NCBI GenBank assembly: GCA_016703265.1
Contig: JADJCK010000002.1
Location: 1-64,000 of the forward strand
From: a bacterium
GTDB taxonomy: Bacteria; Krumholzibacteriota; Krumholzibacteriia; LZORAL124-64-63
Reading direction: 5' to 3'
DNA: 64,000 nucleotides
Part shown: positions 41,166-53,027 of the stretch, piece after piece
Layout of the letters: each line of letters starts with the position of its first letter
How positions within the stretch are numbered: the stretch's first letter is position 1
Position numbers and translations under genes: made by a program
The notes under the pieces: generated by a model
What the model saw: only the letters and a program-made list of their open reading frames with translations
Told to the model about the DNA's origin: nothing
Database searches by the model: none

Positions 41166-42844
41166 GCGTCGGCTTCGGCTACCAGACCGAGGTGGCGAAC
41201 GTCGTCGTCCGTGACAATATCTATCGCCCCGATTTCACCATCAGCGAGCCGTTCCTCGGTTCGAAGTCTTCGACGGAATGGAACAGTCCCGATGGCGGCC
41301 CGATCCCGATCGCCGGCGGCCAGCCGCTGAACTTCAGCTGGATAGCGAACGCCGCCGCCTACAACGGCAACATCGTCTCGATGCAGCACGGCTGGGACCT
41401 GATCGACGTCAATGACCCGAACGATCCGGGCTGGGCCGTGCCGCCCGGCCTCAGCGAGCAGAACCGCCGGGCGACGGAGCGCTCGTTCAACGAGGGCCTG
41501 CACACCTTCACCCTGCGCATCATCGACGATTCGAACCAGATCCTCACGATGAAGGCGAACTTGCGCGTGGTCCCGTTCGTCGAGCGCCCGTTCCAGTTGC
41601 CCTTGCTGGTGGTCGACCAAATCGAAGACCGCAACTCGAACGCCTGGCCGAGTCGCGATGGTCGCCCGATGAATGACCAGCTCTACCGCAACGCCTTCTG
41701 GCATTTTCTGGCGGAAGGTTCCGGCGGCGTGGCCGACATCAACTGGGCGCGCGACTGGAAGGACCATACGATTACCGTGCGCTACGAGGACATTGTCGGC
41801 TACAAGGCCGTGCTGTGCTACGCGCGAAACGGAAACAACGTGACTCAGACCTTGCTGGGCCAGTTCAAGCCGGTCGCCGGCAGGGAGCAGTACGTGTGGT
41901 TGACGCCGTACCAGCAGCAGGGCGGCAACTTCATGCTGGTCGGTGCCACGAGCATGGAGTCGTTCCTCCAGTACAACAGCTCGACGTACATGACACCCCT
42001 GATCTTCAACAATCGCGAAGATCCGACGTTCACCATCTTCGGACAGTCGTACGTGAGCGGATTCGGTACGTTGACGCTTCCGGACGGCACCATTGTCCAG
42101 CGTGGGCCGCGCATGTACCCGTTCACCACGGCCGGCATCGCCGCCATTGACTGGACGTCGGCGCCGACGAAGCACATCTACGCCCGGCAGCCGCAGATGT
42201 CGGTGGACCGCTCCCGGCTCTGCTCCGGCCTGAAGGGGCTCGTGCTCGACCCCGCGTTCAAGTCGAATCACCTGATCGGGCCGGGAGTCATCCCCGACAC
42301 GATGTTCACCAACCCGGAGATCGACTGGCGCGACGAGGCGGCGGCGGCGGTCGACACGCTGAACCTGCTCGACCAGCAGGCCTTCGTGCACGATGCCGAC
42401 GAGTTCTACGACACCAATATCAGCGGCACCCGCTCCTCGCCGATCCAGAAGCAGGAGTGCACCGGGCCGGAGTACGCGAACTCGAGCGTCCCGAATGGCC
42501 TGTGCGTCGAGCCGATGTTCACCGGCATCGCGCGCCTGGACTGGATGCGCGAGGTCCAGTTCGCGCGCGGCCGTACGGACTGGCCGCACAGCCGCTATGA
42601 CGACGAGATGCTGGATGACGGGTGCGGGTCCATCGCCCTGACCTCGTGGGATGGCGTCGAGCGCTCCAGCGCGCGCACGAACGGCGAGATGTTCGGCTTC
42701 CTGTCGTACAAGACCGTGCCGACGAAGCAGTGGAAGGCTGCGGACATCTACTGGGGCTTCGACCCGTACCGTTTCGACCACAACGGTGCGAAGAAGGCGA
42801 TCCGGTGGGCGCTCCAGTACTTCGGACTGCAGATCAACCAGTAG
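41141..42844 (+). CDS. C-terminal part of the frame-broken secreted lipoprotein
   Basis: Continuation of the lipoprotein starting at 40437. The coding frame runs back to about 41043; GTG 41141 is merely the first start codon in it and has no ribosome-binding site. The combined protein would be about 800 residues, similar in size to the upstream paralogue (788). The sequence is beta-rich with a possible hydrolase-like or binding fold (LRVVPFVERPFQLPLLVVDQIEDR resembles the opening of a domain) and many Asp/Asn/Trp residues; no catalytic motif is recognised. It ends 54 bases before a secreted repeat protein. Confidence 0.8.
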   Translation: MQDTAGAVSVGFGYQTEVANVVVRDNIYRPDFTISEPFLGSKSSTEWNSPDGGPIPIAGGQPLNFSWIANAAAYNGNIVSMQHGWDLIDVNDPNDPGWAVPPGLSEQNRRATERSFNEGLHTFTLRIIDDSNQILTMKANLRVVPFVERPFQLPLLVVDQIEDRNSNAWPSRDGRPMNDQLYRNAFWHFLAEGSGGVADINWARDWKDHTITVRYEDIVGYKAVLCYARNGNNVTQTLLGQFKPVAGREQYVWLTPYQQQGGNFMLVGATSMESFLQYNSSTYMTPLIFNNREDPTFTIFGQSYVSGFGTLTLPDGTIVQRGPRMYPFTTAGIAAIDWTSAPTKHIYARQPQMSVDRSRLCSGLKGLVLDPAFKSNHLIGPGVIPDTMFTNPEIDWRDEAAAAVDTLNLLDQQAFVHDADEFYDTNISGTRSSPIQKQECTGPEYANSSVPNGLCVEPMFTGIARLDWMREVQFARGRTDWPHSRYDDEMLDDGCGSIALTSWDGVERSSARTNGEMFGFLSYKTVPTKQWKAADIYWGFDPYRFDHNGAKKAIRWALQYFGLQINQ

Positions 42845-42852
42845 TGGCGGAG

Positions 42853-42876
42853 GGCGGGCCGCCCGAGCGGCCCGCC
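42853..42876 (+). other. intercistronic stem-loop
   Basis: Perfect 10-bp stem GGCGGGCCGC/GCGGCCCGCC with a CCGA loop between two secreted-protein genes. No T-tract follows, so it is more likely an mRNA stabiliser or processing site than a terminator. Confidence 0.6.
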
Positions 42877-42898
42877 GTTCCCTGAAAGGCGGAACCTG

Positions 42899-45235
42899 AT
42901 GATCCTCGGCTGGGATGGGATGCGGCGCTCGCTGGTGCTTGCTGCGCTGGCGGCGGTCTTGACGGTGGCAGCCCCCGCAATGGCGCAGACCCCGGTGGTG
43001 TCCTGCGGCGCGGACTCGCTCTACCTGTTCTCGCCGGAGACGATCGGGATGAAGCTGGCGACGAGCGGTCGCTCGGGGCTGACCCTGACCTGGCCCGATC
43101 TCGACCCCAATCTGGCTACCTGTTTCGCGCTCACCGATGAAGAGGGACTTGGCTTCACGGTGGAAGCGACCGGCGGTTTCGGCGATCGGGTCGATCGCCA
43201 GTTGCTGTTCACGGCGACCGGTGCCGGCACCATCGGTGGCGCCGAGGCGCGGAATCTCATCGTCAGCTGGTCTTCGGAGGGCTCGAGCGCCTACGGGCGC
43301 CTGGCCGGCGTGCTCAACCTGTCGGACAACGGCGGCTTCTGGAACTGGGACGATGCGGCGAGCAGCTGGAACCAAACGAACGACAATCTGCCGATGAGCT
43401 GGCGGGCCGCAAACTGCGTGGCGATGGGGCGCGGCAGCGATGGTGTGCTGATCGCCGGCATGACGCGCGGCTCCGCGCTGCAGGCCGACCCGGCCGGGTT
43501 GTATCGCCTTCAGGCTGGCGCGTGGACGCGCCTGGCCGCCGACGTGTTCGACGGTGCGAACCTGATCACGCAGGTTGCCGTCTCGCCGGCCAACAGCAAC
43601 CACTTTGCGGTCGGTACCAACACGCGCGGGCTCTATGTCACCCAGGACGGCGGCCAGACCTTCACGAACTGGACGAGCCAGCTTGCGCCGCTGAGTACGC
43701 CGCCGAACAACTTCCGGGTGTCGGCCATGGAATGGACGACCAGCCGGCTGGTTGTCGCCATCACGAGCTTCGGGGTGTTCGTTTCCGATGACGACGGCGT
43801 CGGCTTCGACGCATCGACGTTCCTGGTGCCCGTGGCCCCGGGCGGCGTGAATGTGGATCCCCCCATCGTCAACGGCCTGGCTTCCGATCCGGCGAATCCG
43901 AACCGGCTGGTGGCGGCCCTCCAGAATCACGGCACCTGGGAGTCGGTGGACGGGGGCCTCAGCTGGTCGGACCTTTACGGCAACCTCAACGTCGTCGACC
44001 CGGAGACACCCGGCTCCTGGGTTCACAACGGGGGAGCGGTGGCCATCGTCGCCGGGGCGCCGGCGACCATCGTCGTCGGACTGATCCAGGAAGGCATCTA
44101 TCGGACCACGGACGGCGGCGTCACCTGGTCGCCGGCAACCATCGACTGGGCGACGCTGCCGCTCGACCAGCAGCCGACACCGGTCCAGCTCCTGAAGTAC
44201 ACCTTCGCAAACGTGCCGGGACGGCCAGGCACGCTGGCCCTGTACGCCGATACGCACGGCCTGCTGATGAGCAACGACAGCGGCGCCACGTGGACCTATT
44301 CGGGCAACCAGCCGGCGCTCGACCAGTGCGTTGCCATGCTGCCCGGGCCCGGGACCGGCGATCTGATCCTCGGGAGCTGGGGCGGCGGGCTGTATCAGGT
44401 CGGCAGTCCCCTGGAACTCCGGGATACCTACACCACCGACACCACGTCAAACCTGCGCTCGCTCAACCTCGGGTTGTTCATGACGTTCGGCGCCGGCGCC
44501 GCCGCCCAGGGCGACATCTTCAGGGTCAAGGCCCAGACCTTCCAGGGCTGGGCGGTCTGGCGTTCCTCGCAGGCCGACCCCGACAACATGACCCTGGTCG
44601 GCCTCTACGACCGCGTGAACCCCGAGGACTGCATCGTCGGCTACTGCGGCAACGAGAACTACGAGATCGTCCCGCGCTGCTACGCGGCGAAGCGGGCCGC
44701 CTGCTTCGACTTCAGCACCCCGGACTCGGTCCGCTTCTTCGACGACGAGATCTACAACGGTTTCGGTTACAACTATGCGGTCAGCAGCTTCGACTACGGC
44801 AACACTGCGCTGGCCTCGCCGGAGAACAACTCGGCGTCGCTGATCTTCTCGCCGCGCTGGCTGGGAGACGCCGGTTCGCCGTTCCCGGGTGCAGGCAATC
44901 GCAGCTTCATCGAGGTGAACGAAGCGGCGGCCGCACCCACCGAGGACGAAGAGATCTACGCGTTCCCCAACCCGGTGCGCCGCGGGGCCGGATTCCCGGG
45001 TGACGAGGGTGAACGCGTGGCGTTCACCAATCTGCCGCCCGGTTCGCGCGTCCGCGTTTTCACCGCAGCGGGCGACGACGTCAACGACCTCGGCCCTGAC
45101 CAGCAGTCCGGTGCGCAGATCTACTGGGACACCGACAACCACGAAGGCGAGTCCGTGGCTCCTGGCGTCTACCTGTACAAGGTCGAGATGCCGGAACGTT
45201 CGCCTTATTGGGGACGCGTCGTCGTCATTCGCTGA
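42899..45235 (+). CDS. secreted BNR/Asp-box repeat protein with C-terminal sorting-type domain
   Basis: 778-residue exported protein with a signal peptide ending AMA-QT (~30). Residues ~150-480 carry sialidase/Vps10-like beta-propeller repeats with Asp-box signatures (TQDGGQTFTNW, SVDGGLSWSDL, TTDGGVTWSPA, SNDSGATWTYS). This fold is used in glycosidases, PSII-assembly factors and binding proteins; no sialidase catalytic residues were identified. The C-terminal ~90 residues (YAFPNPVRRG to APGVYLYKVEM) form the FlgD-like/type IX-like sorting domain. ATG 42899 has AAAGGCGG upstream; ATG 42920 would also give a signal peptide. Third gene of the lipoprotein operon: two lipoproteins and one surface-sorted propeller may form an extracellular complex. 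Confidence 0.85.
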   Translation: MILGWDGMRRSLVLAALAAVLTVAAPAMAQTPVVSCGADSLYLFSPETIGMKLATSGRSGLTLTWPDLDPNLATCFALTDEEGLGFTVEATGGFGDRVDRQLLFTATGAGTIGGAEARNLIVSWSSEGSSAYGRLAGVLNLSDNGGFWNWDDAASSWNQTNDNLPMSWRAANCVAMGRGSDGVLIAGMTRGSALQADPAGLYRLQAGAWTRLAADVFDGANLITQVAVSPANSNHFAVGTNTRGLYVTQDGGQTFTNWTSQLAPLSTPPNNFRVSAMEWTTSRLVVAITSFGVFVSDDDGVGFDASTFLVPVAPGGVNVDPPIVNGLASDPANPNRLVAALQNHGTWESVDGGLSWSDLYGNLNVVDPETPGSWVHNGGAVAIVAGAPATIVVGLIQEGIYRTTDGGVTWSPATIDWATLPLDQQPTPVQLLKYTFANVPGRPGTLALYADTHGLLMSNDSGATWTYSGNQPALDQCVAMLPGPGTGDLILGSWGGGLYQVGSPLELRDTYTTDTTSNLRSLNLGLFMTFGAGAAAQGDIFRVKAQTFQGWAVWRSSQADPDNMTLVGLYDRVNPEDCIVGYCGNENYEIVPRCYAAKRAACFDFSTPDSVRFFDDEIYNGFGYNYAVSSFDYGNTALASPENNSASLIFSPRWLGDAGSPFPGAGNRSFIEVNEAAAAPTEDEEIYAFPNPVRRGAGFPGDEGERVAFTNLPPGSRVRVFTAAGDDVNDLGPDQQSGAQIYWDTDNHEGESVAPGVYLYKVEMPERSPYWGRVVVIR

Positions 45236-45251
45236 CATCCGAGTCCGAAGG

Positions 45252-45282
45252 AGGCGGGGGTGAGCCGGGGCGGCCCCCGCCT
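45252..45282 (+). other. stem-loop after the secreted-protein operon
   Basis: AGGCGGGGG (45252-45260) pairs with CCCCCGCCT (45274-45282). There is no T-tract, so terminator function is uncertain. Confidence 0.5.
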
Positions 45283-45402
45283 GCATGCGACAGGCCCCCG
45301 GCACCACTGTGACGCGCGCCCGCGCGGACCATCCGGTCCCCGGCACGGCGGTCCCGTTCCCGCCGCGGCGCCCTCACGACAGCGACAATCCTGGAGAAGA
45401 AC

Positions 45403-48087
<2,685 letters not shown>

Positions 48088-48102
48088 GCGAGGAAGACCA
48101 TC

Positions 48103-50394
48103 TTGGCCATCCAATGGTCCGTACCGGTCTGGGTGTGGCCCCTGCTGCTTGTCGTAGCGGCAGGGGCCATCGTTTGGACCGTGGTCGTGTACGGGCGCAC
48201 GCGGCCGTCGCCCGGGCCGCGGCTGCGACGGGTGCTCATCACCCTGAGGGCCACGGCGCTCACGCTGCTGGTGGCTGCCGTCGCCGCTCCGGTGACGTCA
48301 TGCCTGCGTCCGCGCCTGCAACCGGCGGAGCTGGTGTTCGTGGTCGAGGACTCGGCCAGCATGAACCTCGGCGACGATCCGGGCGCCGCTGCCGATTCCA
48401 CTGTGGACGAGGTGGCGACCTCCCGCTGGCAGAGGGCCCTTGCCGCCACGGCGACCATCGACTCGTTGTTCGACGCTCTTCATCCCTCGGTGAAGCGCTC
48501 CTACGTGCGCGGCAACGGCCTGCAACCGCTGCAGGATTTCTCGCCCGCCGACGCCGCAATCCCTTGCCCTTCGCGCCACGGGACATCGCTGGCCGCGCTG
48601 GCGCGCCGTGTTCGCGAACGGGTGGCGGGCCGCCCGGTGCGCGCGGTCGTGCTCGTCAGTGACGGCGCCGAGACCGAGCAGGGCGACCGTGTCGATGCGC
48701 TGGCCAACGCCGCGGCGGCGCTGCCTCTGCGCGTGGCGGGAGTCGGTCCGGTCGACGGGCCGCCCGACCGGGCCGTCGTTGACGTGCGGCATCCGCCGGT
48801 GGCCTATGCCGGTGACGAGGTCATCGTCGAGATGGCGGTGGCGCAGCGCGACGTTCCGGCTGGCCTCGTGGCGCCGCTCATCGTGACCCTGCGCGATGAA
48901 CAGGGCGTGGTGGCGGCCGATACGGTGTCTGCTTCGGGGCCGGTCGTACCGGTGGCGCTGTCGTTCAGGCCGCGTGGCGAAGGCCTGCAGGCACTGCGGC
49001 TGGAGGCGTCGCCGCTGGTCGCCGAGCGGTACCTCGAGAACAACCACGCGTCATTCGCCGTTGACGTCCGGCGCGACCGGGCACGGGTCCTGGTCATCGC
49101 CTCGACCCCGGGCTGGGATGTGCGTTTCCTGGCCCTGGCGGCCGCCGGCGAGCGTCGGCTCGCCCTGACGGTGGCCTATCCGACAGCAGGCGGCCTGGTC
49201 CTTGCGGACAGCCTGCAGCCGTGGCAGCCGCCGCAGACGGCAGCGGGCTGGGGGCGCTGGGATGCGGTGGTGCTGACCGGCTGGTCGGGAACCGGGGCAA
49301 GGCTGGACTGGGTCTCGCTGGGAAAGGCCGTGGAGGACGGGCTGGGCCTGCTGGTCCTGCCTTCGGCAACAGCGGCACCCGGCGGCCAGGCGGCCGGGAA
49401 TGCGCCTCCGGCGGCGCTGTCCGCCCTGCTGCCGGTGGAGACGGCGCCCTGGTCGTGGGAACTGGGAAACCGCTTCGCGACCATCACTGACGACGGAGCC
49501 GTGCACCCGGTGCTCGAAGGAATCGGCAATGCGGCGGCGGGCACGTTTCTGGGTGCGTTGCCACCCTGGCGGGCGACGGCGCGGGTTGCTGCGCGGCCCG
49601 ATGCCAACGTGCTGCTGGAAGCGGCAACCGGCGCCGGCCTCAGCGGACTGCCGGCGCTCGTCGTGGCGCCGCGGGGCCAGGGCCGCGTTGCCTGGCTGGG
49701 TGTGAGGCAGGTGTGGGAGTGGGCCTTCTGGGAACTGCCGGGACAGTCCGCAGCTGCGGAACAACCGGCACGCCGCACGCTGCGCAACCTGCTGGTCTGG
49801 CTCGCCGGCGGGGCCGGGCAGTCGGGACTCGATTTCGCCAGTCGCCCCGGCGTGTACCAGGAAGGCCAGCCGGTGCGGATTGAAGCCCGGTGGCGCGACC
49901 TGCGCGGGGATCCGGTGCTCGATCGCCTGCCGGCGCTCGTGCTGCACCCGTCGGGACCGGGCGCCGATACCACGGCCGTGCGCACGTTCGCCCTCGAGTC
50001 GATTTCGGGACAGCCCGGTGCCAGTTTCGTCGAGTTGCCGCCGTTGGCGCCCGGGCGATACACCACACGGCTAACCGCCTCCGGCGAGCCTCCGGTACGC
50101 GGACCTGCGGCGGATCTGGTCGTGACCGACACCTCGGTCGAGCGGGCGCAGGTCCGGCAGGATCGCCATCGGCTCGAACAGCTGGCGGCGCGCGCCGGCG
50201 GTTCGTACGTCGATCTGGGACAACCCGGCGCCGCCGACCGCCTCGGCGCCGAGTTGGTGGCCCTCGACTGGAGCGGTGTCGAGGATCGCCAGCGCCGCCG
50301 GTTCGACCTCTGGTCGGGCTGGCCGTTCGTCGCCATCGTCGTCGCGCTGCTGGGTGCCGAGTGGTTCCTGCGCCGTCGGCACGGCCTCTTGTGA
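48103..50394 (+). CDS. membrane protein with von Willebrand factor A-like and glutamine amidotransferase-like regions
   Basis: 763-residue protein. Two N-terminal membrane segments (VWPLLLVVAAGAIVWTVVV and ALTLLVAAVAAPVTSCL) and one at the C-terminus (WPFVAIVVALLGAEWFL) bracket a large periplasmic part. It begins with a vWA-like fold (LVFVVEDSASM is the DxSxS metal-site start; AVVLVSDGAETEQGD follows) and continues with a class I glutamine-amidotransferase-like fold (RARVLVIASTPGWDVRFLALA, WDAVVLTGW). This layout matches the large BatA/BatB-adjacent membrane proteins of aerotolerance-type clusters. Start is TTG 48103 with GAGGAAG upstream. No bat or moxR genes are present here, so the partner system is unknown. 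Confidence 0.78.
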   Translation: MAIQWSVPVWVWPLLLVVAAGAIVWTVVVYGRTRPSPGPRLRRVLITLRATALTLLVAAVAAPVTSCLRPRLQPAELVFVVEDSASMNLGDDPGAAADSTVDEVATSRWQRALAATATIDSLFDALHPSVKRSYVRGNGLQPLQDFSPADAAIPCPSRHGTSLAALARRVRERVAGRPVRAVVLVSDGAETEQGDRVDALANAAAALPLRVAGVGPVDGPPDRAVVDVRHPPVAYAGDEVIVEMAVAQRDVPAGLVAPLIVTLRDEQGVVAADTVSASGPVVPVALSFRPRGEGLQALRLEASPLVAERYLENNHASFAVDVRRDRARVLVIASTPGWDVRFLALAAAGERRLALTVAYPTAGGLVLADSLQPWQPPQTAAGWGRWDAVVLTGWSGTGARLDWVSLGKAVEDGLGLLVLPSATAAPGGQAAGNAPPAALSALLPVETAPWSWELGNRFATITDDGAVHPVLEGIGNAAAGTFLGALPPWRATARVAARPDANVLLEAATGAGLSGLPALVVAPRGQGRVAWLGVRQVWEWAFWELPGQSAAAEQPARRTLRNLLVWLAGGAGQSGLDFASRPGVYQEGQPVRIEARWRDLRGDPVLDRLPALVLHPSGPGADTTAVRTFALESISGQPGASFVELPPLAPGRYTTRLTASGEPPVRGPAADLVVTDTSVERAQVRQDRHRLEQLAARAGGSYVDLGQPGAADRLGAELVALDWSGVEDRQRRRFDLWSGWPFVAIVVALLGAEWFLRRRHGLL

Positions 50395-50445
50395 CAAGCT
50401 GATCCATTTTCCTGATCCGTTTTCCTCCCGGAAAGCCGGTCTCGC

Positions 50446-52176
50446 ATGCAAAGGACCTTCACCGGTCCCCGGGCACGGGTCTGCCCGCAACGGTCCAGGC
50501 ACGCCGCAGTGTTCATCTTCGTGGCCACCGTGCTCCCGGTCCGTGCGGGGGCACAGGTCGTCATCAACGAATTCCTGCCCGATCCCGCCGGCAGTGACGC
50601 CGGGCACGAGTACGTCGAACTCCTGAACACGGGCCCGGAGTCCGTCGACCTCGGCGGTTGGCAACTGCAGTTCGCGAACGGCGCCGAAGGTGCGGTGTGG
50701 CAGTCGCGGTGGACCGGAACGGCGGGCCAGTCGATTGCCGGGAACGGGCGCTTCCTGATCGTCGACCGCAACTGGCTCGGCGAAGCGGTCGGTGATGCGG
50801 AGGCGGCGCTCTCGCTGCAGAACGGTCCCGACGCGATCCGGCTCGTCGAGGCCGGCGCGCTGCGCGACCTGGTCGGCTACGGTGCGTTGACCGATACGTT
50901 GCTGATGGAGGCGGCGCCGGTGCCGGTGACTCCGGGCCGTTCCCTGGCGCGCCGTCCCGATGGCCGCGATACCGACGACAACCGCGCCGACTTCGTGGCA
51001 GCCGAGCCCTCGCCGGGCGCTGCGAACTTCGCGCTGCGCCTGCTGACGCTGGTAGAGTCGCAATTCGAGCCGCCCTGCCTCGCTGCGGCAGGCGAACCGG
51101 TGGCGGTGGCCGTCACCCTGCGCAACGAAGGCCTCGAGTCGCTGCCAATGGCGCGACTGCTGCTCACCTGTGACATCGACACGGTGGAAGCCACGCTCGA
51201 CGCGATGACTGCCGGCGAGGAACGACGCCTCGAGTGGACGGTGCGTCCGTCGCGCCCGGGACGTCGACCCCTGCGGCTCCTGCTTCCGTTGCCGTCAACG
51301 AGCGACACGCTCCGCGTGCTCCTCGGCGACTACCAGGTGGGCACGGCCGACCTGGTCCTCAGCGAGGCGCTGGCCGCGCCGCGCTCGGGGCAGGGCGAAT
51401 GGATCGAGGTCGTCGCTCCCGGACCCGTCGCCTGCGACCTGGGCCGCTATCGCCTGCGCGACGAGGACGGCGACTGGGTCAGCCTGCGGCCACTGCTCCT
51501 GCAGGCAGGCGAACGCGCCGTTGTCGTGCAGGACTCGCTGGGGTTTTCCGGTTGGCTGGCTGCCAATGCCGATGGGCCGGGCGATGCGCGGGGCTGCGGG
51601 GCCGTGGTGCTGCCCCTGTCGCCGTGGCCTTCCCTCAACAACAGTGCGCCCGAGAGTCGCGTCTTCGCGGACCGCGTGCAGCTGGCCGATACGTCGGGCA
51701 CCGTCATCGACCAGGTGGTGCTCGGCGACGCCGGCGAGGATCCGGCCGGCGATCGTTCGCTCGAGCGCATCGGCGGCGCTGCCGCCGGTTGGGCCGGCTC
51801 GCTGGCCGCTGCCGGATCCACGCCGGGCTGCGCCAACAGCGTGAGCGACCCGTTCGGCGACGGTCGGCCGGAGTCCGCGCTCGAGGCCCTGCCCGCCGCC
51901 GTCGATCGCACGAACGGTGACGCGGCGATCCACCTGCGCTTCGCGGTGCCGGAAGGCGTCGGGGGTTGGGACCTCGCGGTCTTCGACCTCGACGGCCGGC
52001 AGGTGCGCGACCTGGGCGGTGATGGCCGCGGCGCCGGGCCGCGCAGCCTCTTCTGGGACCTGAAGGGCGATGATGGTCGCTCCGTGGCCGCCGGGGGCTA
52101 TGTGGCTTCGCTCAGGCTGCGGCCGGGCGCCGCCGGTGCCCCGGCACCGTCACGCCTCCTGCTGGTGGTGCGCTGA
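50446..52176 (+). CDS. secreted lamin-tail-domain protein with FlgD-like C-terminus
   Basis: 576-residue exported protein. A signal sequence ends near VRAGAQ (~37). A lamin-tail domain (LTD) follows immediately (VVINEFLPDPAGSDAGHEYVELLN, VDLGGWQL, FLIVDR), and a second LTD-like module starts near LVLSEALAAPRSGQGEWIEVV (~300). LTDs are beta sandwiches common in secreted bacterial nucleases and adhesins. The final ~85 residues (VFDLDGRQVRDLGGDG, FWDLKGDDGRSVAAGGYVASL) match the FlgD-like Ig/sorting domain. Its stop overlaps the ATG of the next gene by one base, linking it to two further envelope proteins. Confidence 0.85.
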   Translation: MQRTFTGPRARVCPQRSRHAAVFIFVATVLPVRAGAQVVINEFLPDPAGSDAGHEYVELLNTGPESVDLGGWQLQFANGAEGAVWQSRWTGTAGQSIAGNGRFLIVDRNWLGEAVGDAEAALSLQNGPDAIRLVEAGALRDLVGYGALTDTLLMEAAPVPVTPGRSLARRPDGRDTDDNRADFVAAEPSPGAANFALRLLTLVESQFEPPCLAAAGEPVAVAVTLRNEGLESLPMARLLLTCDIDTVEATLDAMTAGEERRLEWTVRPSRPGRRPLRLLLPLPSTSDTLRVLLGDYQVGTADLVLSEALAAPRSGQGEWIEVVAPGPVACDLGRYRLRDEDGDWVSLRPLLLQAGERAVVVQDSLGFSGWLAANADGPGDARGCGAVVLPLSPWPSLNNSAPESRVFADRVQLADTSGTVIDQVVLGDAGEDPAGDRSLERIGGAAAGWAGSLAAAGSTPGCANSVSDPFGDGRPESALEALPAAVDRTNGDAAIHLRFAVPEGVGGWDLAVFDLDGRQVRDLGGDGRGAGPRSLFWDLKGDDGRSVAAGGYVASLRLRPGAAGAPAPSRLLLVVR

Positions 52177-53027
52177 TGCGCAGACCCATGCGGCGGCACC
52201 CGGTCTGCCGGGTCACCCGACGCGCCGTTGCCGGCGCGATGCTGGGCGCCATCCTGGTGGCCAGTGCACCTCCGGCCGCTGCCGACGGCCTTCGACGACT
52301 GGACGCGGCCTGGCTGATTCCTGCGGCACACCTGCACACGGCGGTCAACGGTCGCACCGTTGCGAATGCCGGCGGCCTCTGGCTCCGCGCCGGCCAGGCC
52401 CGGTTGTTCGGGTTGCCCGAACTCCCGTCGCGGCTGGTGGCGATCGGTGGCGCATCTGCTGGTGGTTCGTGGGTTACTGAAGGCAGTTGGGAAACGACAG
52501 GAAGCGGCGACTTCCGCGACGACCGGATGGTCGTGCGCGTGTCGCGGGGCCGACGCCTGCACGTCGGCGTGCATGGCGCCTGGCGCCGGCTGCAGCCCGG
52601 GCCCGGCCCGGTGGGACAGACACAGGCGATGTCGCTGGACTTCGGCGCGGACGGGAGTGCGTCGGCCGTGGGTGATTGGCGCGTGCGGCTGCGTTGGCCG
52701 CTCGCGTCAGCCGGTGACCGCTGGCTGGCTCCCGAGACCGGCAACCGCCTGTGGTGCGCCGTGGCGGCGCCGGGACGCGCGCTGGCCGTCACGGTGGATG
52801 TCGCCCCGGATGGCCGTCCGTCGGTGGGCTGGGAAGCACTCTGCGGCATCGGGGGAAGCTGGGGCCTGAGCTGGCGTGTCGACCGCGCCAGTGCCGCCAC
52901 CGGCTGTGGCCTGGCCTGGTGCCGCGGGCGACTGCGCCTGCGCACGAGTCACTTGGCCCATCCCGAACTCGGGATTACCCACCGTGTCGAGTTGGCGTTC
53001 GGGAACGTGGCGGTGTCGCCATGGTGA
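52176..53027 (+). CDS. uncharacterised exported beta-rich protein
   Basis: 283-residue protein with a twin-Arg-looking basic start and hydrophobic signal (RRAVAGAMLGAILVASAPPAAA). The mature part alternates short beta strands with Gly turns (LHVGVHGAWRRLQPG, WRVRLRWPLASAG, LRLRTSHLAHPE), as expected for a small outer-membrane barrel or a barrel fragment. No known family is recognised. It overlaps the preceding LTD gene by 1 base and the following gene by 7 bases, so the three are translationally coupled and likely act together. Confidence 0.75.
   Translation: MRRPMRRHPVCRVTRRAVAGAMLGAILVASAPPAAADGLRRLDAAWLIPAAHLHTAVNGRTVANAGGLWLRAGQARLFGLPELPSRLVAIGGASAGGSWVTEGSWETTGSGDFRDDRMVVRVSRGRRLHVGVHGAWRRLQPGPGPVGQTQAMSLDFGADGSASAVGDWRVRLRWPLASAGDRWLAPETGNRLWCAVAAPGRALAVTVDVAPDGRPSVGWEALCGIGGSWGLSWRVDRASAATGCGLAWCRGRLRLRTSHLAHPELGITHRVELAFGNVAVSPW

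Noticed and set aside
40904..44257. Minus-strand open frame of 1117 codons opposite the lipoprotein operon
   Set aside because: Same GC-driven antisense effect; no signal peptide, motif or ribosome-binding site.
50401..50426. Direct repeat GATCCRTTTTCCT as an attachment or regulatory site
   Set aside because: Only two 13-base copies with one mismatch just before the 50446 gene; no other sign of integration or regulation.
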